From: Bacteroidota bacterium
Lineage (GTDB): Bacteria > Bacteroidota > Bacteroidia > UBA4408
Direction of reading: 5' to 3'
DNA length: 64,000 nucleotides
Assembly: GCA_016718805.1 (NCBI GenBank)
Contig: JADKCP010000001.1
Location: forward strand, 1,290,001-1,354,000
Positions 9,651 to 18,113 of this stretch are shown here, one piece after another. The position numbers and the translations under genes were made by a program. How positions within the stretch are numbered: the first letter of the stretch is position 1; every line of letters starts with the position of its first letter. The notes beneath the pieces were generated by a model, which was given only the letters and a program-made list of their open reading frames with translations, was not told where the DNA came from and did no database searches.

Positions 9651-9685
9651 TGAGAGCTAAGTTTGCTGTTAATAATTTTGGAGCA

Positions 9686-9693
9686 CAAATGTA
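9686..9693 (-). promoter_or_regulatory. Bacteroidota-type -7 box for gcvP
   Basis: On the minus strand this reads TACATTTG, a match to the TAnnTTTG consensus of the Bacteroidota primary sigma factor. The nearest upstream TTG is about 26 bases away, slightly further than usual, so the -33 assignment is weak. Confidence 0.45.
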
Positions 9694-9766
9694 AGATTTA
9701 TTGCGCGAAATAAGCTTTACAATTTTTATGAATAAAACTCACAAGTAGGAAAAATTTTGAGAGGGT

Positions 9767-10180
9767 TTAGAAATACTTAATTAATTCATCCGGTGTTAAA
9801 ACAGAAATTTCTGCACCTCTAAAATCTTTTACATTCCGAGTAACGATACAGTCCAATTTATCAATTGAATAGGCACATATTATTTGAAGCGCATCTTCAA
9901 AATCCTTATGTTTGGATTTGAGCCCTTTTTTTAAAAGGTTCTGGTCTATTGCAACCACGGTTACATAATCCAAAATACTATATAAAACCTCACGGAGTTC
10001 TTTTTCGCTTAAATATTTTTTTAATAAGTAGTGTGTGGTGGCTATGGTGTGTGAAGACATAAATAACTTAACTTTTCCTTCTTCTGCCTTTGAAAAAAGC
10101 ACTATAGCGAACTTGCTAAAAGGTCGCCTGTCTGCAATTAAATCAACTAAAATATTTGTGTCAACATATACATTTTTCAT
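9767..10180 (-). CDS. PIN-domain toxin, VapC-like ribonuclease
   Basis: Small 137-residue PIN domain, expected to be a Mg-dependent endoribonuclease toxin. Acidic residues fall in the usual places: Asp7 in VDTNILVDL, the HKDFEDALQ motif (Asp93, Glu95, Asp96) and Asp119 in TRNVKDF. Its ATG overlaps the stop of the upstream antitoxin gene by 4 bases (ATGA), the typical translational coupling of a type II toxin-antitoxin operon. The cellular target (tRNA or rRNA) cannot be inferred. Confidence 0.85.
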   Translation of the reverse strand: MKNVYVDTNILVDLIADRRPFSKFAIVLFSKAEEGKVKLFMSSHTIATTHYLLKKYLSEKELREVLYSILDYVTVVAIDQNLLKKGLKSKHKDFEDALQIICAYSIDKLDCIVTRNVKDFRGAEISVLTPDELIKYF

Positions 10181-10422
10181 AAATGCTTCTTCTCGATATA
10201 GTTTCTTAATTCCTTCTCTTCGTCGAAGTTTTTAGGAAGCTTTACAGCACCTACTATTTTTTGTAATTTAGGTGAGAGCGGATGTTCGTTGTTTTCTTCG
10301 TTGGTTAAGCCTTCCAAATATTTTTCGATGAGCTCAGAAAGACTTCTTCCAGTTCGGTTAGCATACATTTTAGCCTTTTCGATAACGCTCTTTTCGACAG
10401 TTAATTTTAATTTAGTTGTCAT
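10177..10422 (-). CDS. Antitoxin of the VapC-like toxin, DUF6364-like ribbon-helix-helix type
   Basis: An 81-residue protein beginning MTTKLKLTVEKSVIEKAK, which resembles the DUF6364/RHH antitoxin N-terminus (a beta strand and helix that bind DNA). The following residues TGRSLSELIEKYLEG form the second helix. I chose the ATG at 10422 over a longer frame beginning at 10488, because the extension would run through the promoter and operator. The C-terminal part (NFDEEKELRNYIEKKHL) should wrap the toxin. It is the first gene of the operon, with a 4-base overlap into the toxin gene, and is probably an autorepressor (see the adjacent operator). Confidence 0.82.
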   Translation of the reverse strand: MTTKLKLTVEKSVIEKAKMYANRTGRSLSELIEKYLEGLTNEENNEHPLSPKLQKIVGAVKLPKNFDEEKELRNYIEKKHL

Positions 10423-10423
10423 G

Positions 10424-10450
10424 ATACGTGTGTTTGAAACAAATATACGT
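10424..10450 (-). promoter_or_regulatory. Promoter and likely operator of the toxin-antitoxin operon
   Basis: Two ATACGT half-sites lie at 10424-10429 and 10445-10450, 21 bases apart or about two helical turns. Between and across them a minus-strand TATATTTG (10440-10447) fits the TAnnTTTG -7 consensus. The upstream site extends to the palindrome ATACGTAT. This arrangement, overlapping the antitoxin start, suits autorepression by a ribbon-helix-helix antitoxin. Confidence 0.5.
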
Positions 10451-10773
10451 ATTGTATTCGAATTTTGAAGAATTTTGATTAAAACCAAGTGCTCGAAATC
10501 ATCCTAAAAGAATAAATTTTTTCAAGCTTCGCGCTCGCACAAATGAATCAATTTAACAGGATGTCTTTAGTGGTTTTTTTTACAAATGAAACCCCAGCAG
10601 TATGTTGTATCAGGGTAAGGTTTATTTTTAAAAACTAGTATTGCCTTTTGGATACTCATTTTACATCATCCTTTTCGTAATTAGTTACCATTTTCTGGTA
10701 AGGCTTTTTAACTGCAAGTTCGGCTTACTATTGTAAAAATGGTACAAATAGTTTCCAACTTATTTATTCTTGC

Positions 10774-13700
10774 TTACATATTCCTTCTATACTGCCCACC
10801 CACCTCAAACAAAGCATTGGTTATTTGGCCCAATGAACAATACTTCGCAGCTTCCATGATGCTGTTAAAGATGTTTTTATTTTGAATGGCGGTAGTTTGC
10901 AAATCACGCAAAAGCTGTGGCGATTTATCGGAATAAGCGTTTTGAAGATTTTGTAACATGCTTATTTGGTAAGCTTTTTCTTCTTCAGTTGCACGTATCA
11001 CTTCGGCCGGTAATACAGTTGGCGATCCTTTACTCGATAAAAACGTATTTACTCCAACAATAGGAAACTCTCCATTGTGTTTTAAGGTTTCGTAGTACAA
11101 ACTTTCTTCTTGAATTTTTCCGCGCTGGTACATGGTTTCCATGGCTCCTAATACACCACCTCTTTCATTAATTTTATCAAATTCCATCAATACCGCTTCC
11201 TCTACAAGGTCGGTCAATTCTTCAATAATAAAGGAACCCTGCAAAGGATTTTCATTCTTCGCAAGACCTAATTCACGGTTAATAATTAATTGAATGGCCA
11301 TGGCTCTTCTTACGCTTTCTTCAGTAGGGGTTGTAATTGCCTCATCGTAGGCATTGGTATGCAAGGAATTGCAATTATCGTAAATTGCGTACAAGGCTTG
11401 CAACGTTGTGCGTATATCATTAAAATCAATTTCCTGAGCATGCAACGATCGTCCACTTGTTTGAATGTGGTACTTAAGCATTTGCGAACGCTCATTCGCA
11501 TTGTATTTTAATTTCATTGCTTTGGCCCAAATTCGGCGTGCCACACGCCCAATAACTGCATATTCGGGATCTATACCATTGCTAAAGAAAAACGATAAGT
11601 TCGGTGCAAATTTATTGATGTCCATTCCACGACTTACATAGTACTCAACATAAGTAAATCCGTTACTTAAAGTTAATGCAAGTTGTGTAATAGGATTGGC
11701 ACCGGCTTCAGCAATGTGGTAGCCACTGATTGAAACTGAGTAAAAATTACGAATGTTTTTTTGAATAAAATATTCCTGCATATCACCCATCAATCGAAGC
11801 GCAAATTCAGTACTGAAAATACAGGTATTCTGTGCCTGATCTTCTTTTAAAATATCGGCTTGAACCGTACCGCGCACAGCCATCAAGGTTTCGGTTTTTA
11901 TTTTTTCGTACACCTCTGCAGGTAAAACCTGATCACCGGTTACACCCAATAACATCAAGCCCAATCCATCATTGCCATGAGGAAGCTCGCCTTGGTATTT
12001 TGGAGCAGTACGTTTTTGAGCTTTGAAAATTGTGTCCATTTTTTTAGCAACTTCTTTCTCGAGCCCGTTTTGTTTGATGTAAATTTCGCACTGCTGATCA
12101 ATGGCAGCATTCATAAAAAATCCGGTTAATATAGCAGCAGGACCATTAATGGTCATACTTACCGAAGTGCTGGCGCTTGCCAAATTAAATCCGGAGTACA
12201 ATTTTTTTGCATCGTCTAAACAACAAATCGAAACACCTGAATTTCCAACCTTACCATAAATATCCGGGCGTTGATCAGGATCTTGTCCATATAGGGTAAC
12301 GCTGTCGAAAGCAGTGCTCAAGCGCTTTGCAGGCAAGCCGGTACTTACATAATGAAAGCGTTTGTTGGTTCGTTCAGGTCCACCTTCGCCGGCAAACATA
12401 CGCGCAGGATCTTCGCCTTCGCGCTTAAATGGGAAAACTCCTGAAGTATAGGGAAATTCACCCGGAACATTTTCTTGCAAACTCCATCGAAGTATATCTC
12501 CCCATGCTTCATAACGCGGTGTAGCAACTTTTGGAATTTGTGTATGGGCTAGCGATTCGTAGTGAGTTTTAATTTTAAGTTCCTTATCACGCACCTTAAA
12601 AATAAAATACTCGTTTTTGTAAGCCTGTATTTTTTCTTTCCAGTTTTCAAGCAACTTTTTATTTTGACCACTTAAATTTAATTCGAGCGATGCGGTCTTG
12701 GCGTTCAACAAGTCAATTGTTTTTGCTTCTTCACTATTGTTTACCTGCATCAACGACTTACTAAGTTGCAAGGCATACAATTGATTTGCAATGGTACTTT
12801 GTTCATTTACCCATTTATCGTAGGCACGATTGTTTTCTGAAATCTCTGATAAGTAGCGTGTGCGGTTAGGTGGGATGATGTATATTTTTTCGCTCATCTC
12901 ATCCGTTACTTTAAAACCGGATGTTAGGTCAGCACCGGTTTTTTCAACCAGTTTGTCCATAATGGCTTTGTATAATTTATTCATTCCGGGATCATTAAAT
13001 TGGGAAGCTATTGTTCCAAAAACCGGAATTTTTTCATCGTCTACCTCCCACAATTGATGATTGCGCTTATATTGTTTTTTCACATCGCGCAAAGCATCTA
13101 AGGCTCCTCTTTTATCAAATTTATTAAGGGCAATAATGTCGGCGAAATCAAGCATGTCAATTTTCTCTAGCTGAGTGGCAGCGCCATATTCAGGAGTCAT
13201 TACATACAAGCTCATATCGCTGTGCTCAATAATTTCGGTATCACTTTGGCCGATACCTGAAGTTTCAAGCAATATCAAATCAAAATCGGCAGCTTTAACA
13301 ATATCTACCGCTTCCTTTACATATTTGCTCAGTGCCAAATTGCTTTGACGTGTTGCCAATGAACGCATGTATACTCGTTCGTTGCGAATTGCATTCATAC
13401 GTATGCGGTCGCCTAAGAGCGCTCCGCCTGTTTTGCGTTTACTTGGATCAACCGAAATAATGGCAATGGTTTTTTTATCAAAATCAATTAAGAAGCGGCG
13501 CACCAATTCATCTACAAGTGATGATTTTCCAGCTCCTCCGGTTCCGGTTATTCCTAAAACCGGAGTTCTAGTTTTGGACTGTAATTTTTTTACTTCCGCA
13601 AGTATGGTAGCAGATTCATCATAAAAATTTTCAGCAGCCGAAATTAATCTTCCAAGCGATTTAGCATCTTTTTTCTTCAAAAGTTTCAGCTCTCCATTTA

Positions 13701-14151
13701 AGTTTGCACCCGTTGGGAAATCGCATTTTTGAAGCATATCGTTAATCATGCCTTGCAAGCCCATCGAACGTCCATCATCGGGTGAATAAATTCGAGCTAT
13801 GCCATAGGCTTGTAATTCTTCAATTTCAGAAGGTAGTATTACTCCTCCGCCACCGCCAAATATGCGTATATGCTCACAGCCTTTCTCTTTCAACAAGTCA
13901 TACATGTATTTAAAATACTCCACATGACCACCTTGATAACTCGTCATAGCAATAGCATTCGCATCTTCTTGAATAGCACAATTTACAACTTCACTTACAC
14001 TACGGTCGTGCCCAAGGTGTATTACTTCGGCACCACTGCTTTGTATTATTCTGCGCATAATATTAATGGAGGCATCGTGCCCGTCGAACAAAGAAGCTGC
14101 GGTTACAATTCGAATTTTATTTTTAGCTGAATAAGGTGCTTGTGCTATCAT
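10774..14151 (-). CDS. icmF: Fused isobutyryl-CoA mutase IcmF (B12 domain, G-protein chaperone, mutase)
   Basis: A 1125-residue fusion that isomerises isobutyryl-CoA and butyryl-CoA using adenosylcobalamin. The N-terminal B12-binding domain has LFDGHDASIN (His25 as lower ligand) and a GGGGGV stretch. The middle is a MeaB/ArgK-like GTPase with P-loop GTGGAGKSS (203-211) and a DPSKR motif (SVDPSKRKTGGALLGDR), and loads or protects the cofactor. The C-terminal TIM barrel starts around residue 560 with FPYTSGVFPFKRE, in which Phe replaces the Tyr seen in methylmalonyl-CoA mutases, and DPARMFAGEG, both as in IcmF. It therefore needs no separate chaperone. It is monocistronic here with a -7 box 24 bases upstream. 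Some IcmF-like enzymes act on isovaleryl/pivalyl-CoA, so the exact substrate is inferred. Confidence 0.93.
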   Translation of the reverse strand: MIAQAPYSAKNKIRIVTAASLFDGHDASINIMRRIIQSSGAEVIHLGHDRSVSEVVNCAIQEDANAIAMTSYQGGHVEYFKYMYDLLKEKGCEHIRIFGGGGGVILPSEIEELQAYGIARIYSPDDGRSMGLQGMINDMLQKCDFPTGANLNGELKLLKKKDAKSLGRLISAAENFYDESATILAEVKKLQSKTRTPVLGITGTGGAGKSSLVDELVRRFLIDFDKKTIAIISVDPSKRKTGGALLGDRIRMNAIRNERVYMRSLATRQSNLALSKYVKEAVDIVKAADFDLILLETSGIGQSDTEIIEHSDMSLYVMTPEYGAATQLEKIDMLDFADIIALNKFDKRGALDALRDVKKQYKRNHQLWEVDDEKIPVFGTIASQFNDPGMNKLYKAIMDKLVEKTGADLTSGFKVTDEMSEKIYIIPPNRTRYLSEISENNRAYDKWVNEQSTIANQLYALQLSKSLMQVNNSEEAKTIDLLNAKTASLELNLSGQNKKLLENWKEKIQAYKNEYFIFKVRDKELKIKTHYESLAHTQIPKVATPRYEAWGDILRWSLQENVPGEFPYTSGVFPFKREGEDPARMFAGEGGPERTNKRFHYVSTGLPAKRLSTAFDSVTLYGQDPDQRPDIYGKVGNSGVSICCLDDAKKLYSGFNLASASTSVSMTINGPAAILTGFFMNAAIDQQCEIYIKQNGLEKEVAKKMDTIFKAQKRTAPKYQGELPHGNDGLGLMLLGVTGDQVLPAEVYEKIKTETLMAVRGTVQADILKEDQAQNTCIFSTEFALRLMGDMQEYFIQKNIRNFYSVSISGYHIAEAGANPITQLALTLSNGFTYVEYYVSRGMDINKFAPNLSFFFSNGIDPEYAVIGRVARRIWAKAMKLKYNANERSQMLKYHIQTSGRSLHAQEIDFNDIRTTLQALYAIYDNCNSLHTNAYDEAITTPTEESVRRAMAIQLIINRELGLAKNENPLQGSFIIEELTDLVEEAVLMEFDKINERGGVLGAMETMYQRGKIQEESLYYETLKHNGEFPIVGVNTFLSSKGSPTVLPAEVIRATEEEKAYQISMLQNLQNAYSDKSPQLLRDLQTTAIQNKNIFNSIMEAAKYCSLGQITNALFEVGGQYRRNM

Positions 14152-14174
14152 TTAAGGCTTTTATATAATTGAGG

Positions 14175-14182
14175 CAAAGATA
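14175..14182 (-). promoter_or_regulatory. Bacteroidota-type -7 box for icmF
   Basis: Minus-strand TATCTTTG matches TAnnTTTG and lies 24 bases before the icmF ATG. I see no clear TTG at the -33 position. Confidence 0.45.
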
Positions 14183-14273
14183 AAAATTCGACGCTATTTT
14201 TTTGAGTTAAAATAGTTGTGATACTTTTCAAGTTTCAGACAAAAATGGCAGGCATTAATACATCTAGTGTGGC

Positions 14274-14351
14274 GGGGGGCCTAAATGGGCCCTCCCCCCA
14301 ACCCTAACACCTATGTAACACCTATGTTACTTCACTTTTAAGAGGGCTGGG
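14274..14351. repeat. GC-rich inverted repeat plus tandem 11-mer in the icmF/AAA intergenic region
   Basis: In a very AT-rich gap, a G6 run (14274-14279) faces a C6 run (14294-14299) around a GGGCCC core, forming a strong hairpin. Immediately after it, CCCAACCCT (14297-14305) pairs with AGGGCTGGG (14343-14351), 8 of 9 bases. The loop contains two exact tandem copies of TAACACCTATG (14305-14326). This may be a divergent-promoter regulatory structure, a terminator or a small repeat-element remnant. Confidence 0.5.
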
Positions 14352-14423
14352 TAGAAATTTTTAGATACGACATAGATTGGCGTTATACAAACTTAGTTTT
14401 GCATCAAACTTAATACAAGCACA

Positions 14424-15503
14424 ATGGAAAATGTAACCTTACACACAGCCGTTCCGCAACAAAGCGTTGATAGCAGCATTATTAATTCATTAGACAATAG
14501 AGGTGAATTAGCAATTAAAAAGTTATTTACTTGTTACTTTAATGAACTTCCTAGTCAATGCCAAGTAACCAATATGAAGGGAATTCAACTGGCCAATGAA
14601 CTCTGCGATTTTTACAAAGAGTTTATCATCCGCGTGATTCATGATAGCGATTATGATGCGCGGCAACGAAATGGCTTTTTCCCACAAAAAATTGTCTTGT
14701 TTACAACCGGCGAAATGATAGTAGCCAGCTCCAACAGTTTTACCTATTTATATAAAAGAGAAGAATTACTCAGCGAAAAATACATTAAAGACGAAGCACA
14801 TCGCCTCTGCATTTCAACTGCCAAGCTTCCCAGTGTTCAATTAATAACTGCAGGCGAGTTTGGTTTAGAATTAAACAGTTTCGATATTGGTGCAACAAAA
14901 GTTGATTTAGATAAAAACTACAACAACAATTTAGCAAGTTTCGATACTGAGTTTATTAGCGCTCTCAACGATACTTCCAAACGCGGCTTGCATTTTTTGT
15001 ATGGAAAACCGGGGACCGGAAAAACCAATTATTTGCGGCACATTATTTCATCTATAAAGAAGGATGTTATTTTCATTCCATCCGGTATGGCCGAATCGCT
15101 TTCGGATCCTGGATTTATTAACATGTTGGTGACACAAGCACGTGGTCAGGTATTGATTATTGAAGATGCTGAAAAAGCTATAGTTGCCCGCGAATCAAGT
15201 CAAAATACAGCTGTTTCAACTTTGCTGAATATTTCAGATGGTTTACTAAGCGATATTTTAAACATGCAAATCATCTGCACTTTCAATACCGATATTAAAA
15301 ATGTAGATGCAGCTTTACTTCGGCCAGGTCGCTTACTTACCAAGTATGAATTTAATGAACTCGACGTGGTAAAAGCGAATACATTAAGTAAAAATCTTGG
15401 TTTCAATCGTGTATACAATCATCCGGTATCCTTGTCTGAAATATACAGCAACCGCGAAACACAAATTATTTCATTGCAAACTAAAAAAGCTGTTGGATTT
15501 TAA
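14424..15503 (+). CDS. AAA-family ATPase of unknown role
   Basis: A 359-residue cytosolic protein with an uncharacterised N-terminal half (1-185) and a C-terminal AAA module. Walker A is GKPGTGKT (194-201), Walker B is VLIIED (243-248), a sensor-1-like Asn is in CTFNTD (Asn288), and LLRPGR (299-303) supplies arginine-finger-type residues, as in classical BCS1/proteasomal AAA proteins. The N-terminal half presumably binds substrate. A WYL regulator follows 47 bases downstream on the same strand, suggesting a functional pair. A TAGTTTTG at 14394-14401 could be its -7 box. I cannot assign a biological process. Confidence 0.75.
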   Translation: MENVTLHTAVPQQSVDSSIINSLDNRGELAIKKLFTCYFNELPSQCQVTNMKGIQLANELCDFYKEFIIRVIHDSDYDARQRNGFFPQKIVLFTTGEMIVASSNSFTYLYKREELLSEKYIKDEAHRLCISTAKLPSVQLITAGEFGLELNSFDIGATKVDLDKNYNNNLASFDTEFISALNDTSKRGLHFLYGKPGTGKTNYLRHIISSIKKDVIFIPSGMAESLSDPGFINMLVTQARGQVLIIEDAEKAIVARESSQNTAVSTLLNISDGLLSDILNMQIICTFNTDIKNVDAALLRPGRLLTKYEFNELDVVKANTLSKNLGFNRVYNHPVSLSEIYSNRETQIISLQTKKAVGF

Positions 15504-15550
15504 AAATTGACAATCAGTTAAATTGTTTCATTTTTGCAAAAAAAAATACC

Positions 15551-16447
15551 GTGTCGAAACGCGAATACATTGCACGCTACATGCACATCGTTAACTACCT
15601 GCGAAGAAGGGGAGAAGCCAACTTTGCTGAGATTAGCGAATTGCTCGAACGTGAAAGTCATGAACAAGGATTAAAGTTTACTATCTCACAGCGTACTTTT
15701 CAACGCGACATAAAAGAGATTTATACCTTATACGGAATTACCATTGAATGCAATAAGCGGAGCGGAAATTATTTTATTGCCGAGGAAGAAGAAACACATA
15801 GCAATAGCCGCATGCTCGAAACATTTGACTTGTACAATGCACTCAAATTTTCGTCCTTTTACCTGCCCTTGATACAATTTGAAAAACGTGCTGCTCGAGG
15901 CAACGAACATATATTTCCCTTGCTGCACGCCATTAAAAATAAGTTGTTGGTTAAGTTTGTGTATTCAAAATACTATACGGATGATTCTGAGAATAGGACA
16001 GTTGAACCCTTGCTACTAAAAGAATTCAAAGGTCGATGGTATTTAATTTCCCGAAAGCAAGGAGAAGAAAGTATACGTACTTTTGGATTAGACAGAATAA
16101 GTGATATTGAAACGCTCCGTTTAAAAATCCCTGCAGGCAAATCATTTAATGCTGAGCAATACTTTAAAGATGCATTCGGAATTTTTGTTCCCGAAAAGGG
16201 CGAAGCGGAGCGGGTAGTGTTAAGTTTCACAAAGGAACAAGGACAATACATCAAGTCTTATCCCTTGCATCATTCGCAAAAAATAATTAGTGAAAACAAT
16301 ACCGAAGTTCGGTTGGAAGTTTGCGTTTATCTAACCTATGATTTCCTACACGAACTGCTATCCTATGCCGAAAATATAACGGTGATTTCTCCTAAAAAAT
16401 TAATTGACCAAATTAAAAAAGTATACAGCCTGGTTAGTTACAAATAA
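15551..16447 (+). CDS. WYL-domain transcriptional regulator
   Basis: A 298-residue DNA-binding regulator with a GTG start. The N-terminus (about 1-75) is a winged helix-turn-helix of the DeoR/HTH_11 type; SQRTFQRDIKEIYTLYGI is the recognition segment typical of WYL proteins. Residues from about 115 on form the WYL domain, with KFVYSKYYT, RTVEPLLLKEFKGRWYLIS and RTFGLDRI in the expected order, followed by a WCX-like C-terminus. WYL domains sense nucleic-acid or nucleotide ligands and are found beside CRISPR and other defence genes, though many are not. Lying 47 bases after the AAA gene, it may share its transcript. Confidence 0.88.
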   Translation: MSKREYIARYMHIVNYLRRRGEANFAEISELLERESHEQGLKFTISQRTFQRDIKEIYTLYGITIECNKRSGNYFIAEEEETHSNSRMLETFDLYNALKFSSFYLPLIQFEKRAARGNEHIFPLLHAIKNKLLVKFVYSKYYTDDSENRTVEPLLLKEFKGRWYLISRKQGEESIRTFGLDRISDIETLRLKIPAGKSFNAEQYFKDAFGIFVPEKGEAERVVLSFTKEQGQYIKSYPLHHSQKIISENNTEVRLEVCVYLTYDFLHELLSYAENITVISPKKLIDQIKKVYSLVSYK

Positions 16448-16456
16448 CTTGAAGCA

Positions 16457-16975
16457 TCAAAGCTTTTTTAATTTAGAAAGTAATTTTCCGGCCCTGTTGA
16501 GGTAACCTTTTGATGCATAGGGCAACTGTGTTTCAATAGCAAGTTTTACCTCATTTTTTAAATCAGGTTCGGTTTTGCAAATATTCACCAACACCGTCAT
16601 CGAAAATACTTTAATCGCAATTGCCTCATCAGCCGAAAGCAATAATTTCATGCAATTTTCAAAAGCTAAGCCTTGCAAGTCGGTTGGAATTTCAATAAAT
16701 TGTAACATGCGCACAGTATTTCGCTTTACAGCATCGTGTAGCACTTTCTTCGATAAATTTTCGATTAATTTTAACAGATAGGGTTCAATTAATTTGGGAT
16801 TCTTTTCAAAACAGGCATTAATTACAGCAGCGCAACGTTGTGTTAAAATGTACTCATTCGCAAAAAATACTACCATAGCTTCTTCAAATAATTTAGGATT
16901 TGTAGCTATCGTAGCAGCAATTAGTAAGGTTTGCTTTTTGCTGTTTTCCTTTAAGAGTGCAGCCTTTAAGTTCAT
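16457..16975 (-). CDS. HEAT-repeat-like protein of unknown function
   Basis: A 172-residue all-helical protein. Successive about 35-residue helix pairs (NPKLFEEAMVVFFANEYILT, then NPKLIEPYLLKLIENLSKK, then repeats with conserved Ala/Leu spacing) look like HEAT/ARM repeats, which are protein-interaction scaffolds. There is no signal peptide or catalytic motif. It begins two bases after the end of the broken aminopeptidase gene on the same strand, so they probably share an operon. Function is not assigned. Confidence 0.65.
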   Translation of the reverse strand: MNLKAALLKENSKKQTLLIAATIATNPKLFEEAMVVFFANEYILTQRCAAVINACFEKNPKLIEPYLLKLIENLSKKVLHDAVKRNTVRMLQFIEIPTDLQGLAFENCMKLLLSADEAIAIKVFSMTVLVNICKTEPDLKNEVKLAIETQLPYASKGYLNRAGKLLSKLKKL

Positions 16976-16976
16976 G

Positions 16977-17369
16977 TTACAAACTTTGGAAACGTGATTT
17001 AAGATTGGTTAAATAGCTTTTAATATCACCCTTATACTGTGTGGACAATACCATTGCCAGACTGTCTTTTTGAGCATCATACCGTTGATAACCCATAAAA
17101 AATGCATTTCCTGAAGTGATTGCTCCACGCATGCGTTTCATGTATTTTTTCTTGCTGCTAATTGGAAGTTTGTAAGCTTCAACCACAAATTGATGTATGA
17201 GTGCCTTTTTTTTCTCCTTCTTTACTGCATCAGATTCGTGCTTCATACTTGCATATAATTCGCTTAACTGTCGTGTACAACCAAATAAAAATTTTTCAAA
17301 ATTCGTTCATCCAACAAAGCCGATTGATAATTGCTGAGCGCTTCCGATTTTTCACCAAATTTAAATTTC
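16977..17369 (-). pseudogene. C-terminal part of the COG4324-like aminopeptidase, separated by two frameshifts
   Basis: Continues the peptidase below. After the frame break in the T7 run (A7 at 17370-17376 on plus), the next frame encodes FKFGEKSEALSNYQSALLDE and then is lost again near a short run (A4 at 17298-17301). Adding one base there restores ERIFEKFLFGCTRQLSELYA, joining directly to YASMKHESD and the final stretch to LKSRFQSL. With both corrections the protein is about 349 residues, close to my recollection of the family's size. The only ATG-initiated piece (from 17246) is unlikely to be a gene by itself. Confidence 0.75.
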
Positions 17370-18023
17370 AAAAAAAGCGATGGCGCCTTGCTCCCCAATA
17401 AAACTTGCTAAATTTTCATTAAAGTTTACATCGTTTTTTACATACAAGGTACCATGCGTTAATTCATGAATTATTAATTCAGATAATTCTCCTTTCGATT
17501 GATACAACATTGATGAAAGCACCGGATCCTTAAACCATCCTAAAGTACTCCAAGCACTGGCACGGCCTAATTCAGTATCAAACCCTGCTTGTTCCAATTC
17601 ATATTGTTCAAGGCGTGCTTTCTTTTTATCGAAATATCCTTTGTATGAAAAAGATCCTAGGAATGGAAATTCCCATTGTTTGGCTTGCATTTCATAAGCT
17701 GGTGATGCCATCAACATCCACATTAGGGTTTTACCATGTTGATCGTAAATAGTGCTGTAATTATCCGAATGTTTAATGCCCAATGTATGTTCGGCATAAT
17801 TTTTAATTTCCTTTATTAAAGCCAATTTGGGTTTTAGTGAATCCGGAAAATCAGGCGAATTCAAAACTTCTTCACAATCCTTGGTATTCCAAACTATTTT
17901 AAGCTGACCTTTAGCTTGTGAAAAAGCATAGTTTAGCAATTTATACTCATAAATTCCGGCGAGCAGCGCCAGGATAAAAATTACCTGAAAAAAGCGTTTC
18001 AGCCAAAACAAAAATTGTTTCAT
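17361..18023 (-). CDS. Predicted membrane-anchored zinc aminopeptidase (COG4324-like), N-terminal part, frameshifted
   Basis: Starts with MKQFLFWLKRFFQVIFILALL, an N-terminal membrane anchor or uncleaved signal; I chose this ATG at 18023 over one at 18068. The zinc-binding HExxH motif is in IIHELTHGTLYVK, followed by NENLASFIGEQGA, where the Glu of NENLA is the likely third ligand. The middle region AGFDTELGRASAWSTLGWF is characteristic of the COG4324 predicted aminopeptidases. The frame stops at 17361 because of one surplus base in a T7 run; the rest of the domain is encoded further on. Substrate is unknown. Confidence 0.8.
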   Translation of the reverse strand: MKQFLFWLKRFFQVIFILALLAGIYEYKLLNYAFSQAKGQLKIVWNTKDCEEVLNSPDFPDSLKPKLALIKEIKNYAEHTLGIKHSDNYSTIYDQHGKTLMWMLMASPAYEMQAKQWEFPFLGSFSYKGYFDKKKARLEQYELEQAGFDTELGRASAWSTLGWFKDPVLSSMLYQSKGELSELIIHELTHGTLYVKNDVNFNENLASFIGEQGAIAFFEI

Positions 18024-18113
18024 GCAGTAAAGGTACACAGCAAAATCATTTTTCGAAATTAAATACATTCAAGTACTAGCTTTAAAATATGAATATATTT
18101 ACGAAAAAATTGT

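Noticed and set aside
9651..9766. A possible glycine riboswitch ahead of gcvP.
   Set aside because: Only about 110 bases are available and the paired aptamer core is not visible; a -7 box fills most of it.
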